A stretch of DNA of 5,024 nt from Alphaproteobacteria bacterium UBA6544 (GTDB lineage: Bacteria; Pseudomonadota; Alphaproteobacteria; UBA8366): NCBI GenBank assembly GCA_002434595.1, contig DJKK01000278.1, positions 1 to 5,024 of the forward strand, written 5' to 3'. How positions within the stretch are numbered: position 1 is the first letter of the stretch; every line of letters starts with the position of its first letter. The translations under genes and the position numbers were made by a program. Below are positions 4,866 through 5,024 of the stretch, piece after piece. Under the pieces are notes generated by a model, which saw nothing but the letters and a program-made list of their open reading frames with translations, searched no databases and was not told the DNA's origin.

Positions 4866-5024
4866 ATACAATGCGGCCGTTTTGAGATGGTAGCCGAATC
4901 TCGTGAGCTCATGGACCTCATTTGCGTCGGCCGGTTAAACCTACTGCATAACCCGGTTCAATGTTCATGAATTGGGCTACAGAGCACAGGCTGCACATAA
5001 ACGCGAATTACGAATGGTATCAAA

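Noticed and set aside
4961..5024. Frame open to the right edge starting at ATG 4961 or 4967
   Set aside because: Only about 20 codons, no ribosome binding site and no recognisable sequence; it could be the start of a gene but cannot be supported.

Overview
The window is 5 kb of bacterial DNA with GC-rich coding sequence and Shine-Dalgarno led genes. Codon use and gene families fit a Proteobacterium, probably an alphaproteobacterium; this is an inference, as no rRNA or marker gene is present. It looks like an accessory catabolic locus: four complete genes, one gene cut by the left edge, one apparent gene relic, a very AT-rich spacer and a palindromic intergenic repeat.

Layout. On the minus strand at the left, a gene (65-1120) encodes a relative of DszB, the 2'-hydroxybiphenyl-2-sulfinate desulfinase. 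Twelve bases after its stop, a second minus-strand gene starts with its own ribosome binding site and runs off the window (52 to 1). From 1121 to 1801 there is no intact gene. This stretch holds a short minus-strand relic resembling an amidase C-terminus (1390-1470), then an AT island in which 1621-1740 has only 6 G/C in 120 bases, with a 20-bp tandem repeat, a diverged 23-24 bp direct repeat and a perfect 9-bp inverted repeat. An enoyl-CoA hydratase/isomerase (crotonase) family gene follows on the plus strand (1802-2593). It converges on an acyl-CoA dehydrogenase family gene on the minus strand (2682-3863), with a REP-like palindrome between them. A short-chain dehydrogenase/reductase (SDR) is divergent from the dehydrogenase on the plus strand (3985-4755). 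The last 269 bases hold no supported gene but carry a strong Fur-box-like palindrome (4843-4861) with promoter-like hexamers around it.

How the genes may work together (inference). Acyl-CoA dehydrogenase, crotonase and SDR are the usual enzyme types for stepwise oxidation of a CoA-linked acid or ring. A desulfinase-like protein beside them suggests removal of a sulfinate, or a related C-S or carboxyl cleavage, from an organic substrate. All three CoA/redox enzymes depart from their family's standard catalytic residues: the crotonase lacks both hydratase glutamates, the SDR has Asn where the catalytic Tyr should be, and the dehydrogenase has Asp at the position usually held by the catalytic Glu. 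The desulfinase-like protein instead keeps the whole Cys/His/Arg/Gly set known from DszB. That contrast makes the locus a candidate for an undescribed degradation pathway. No substrate can be assigned from sequence alone.
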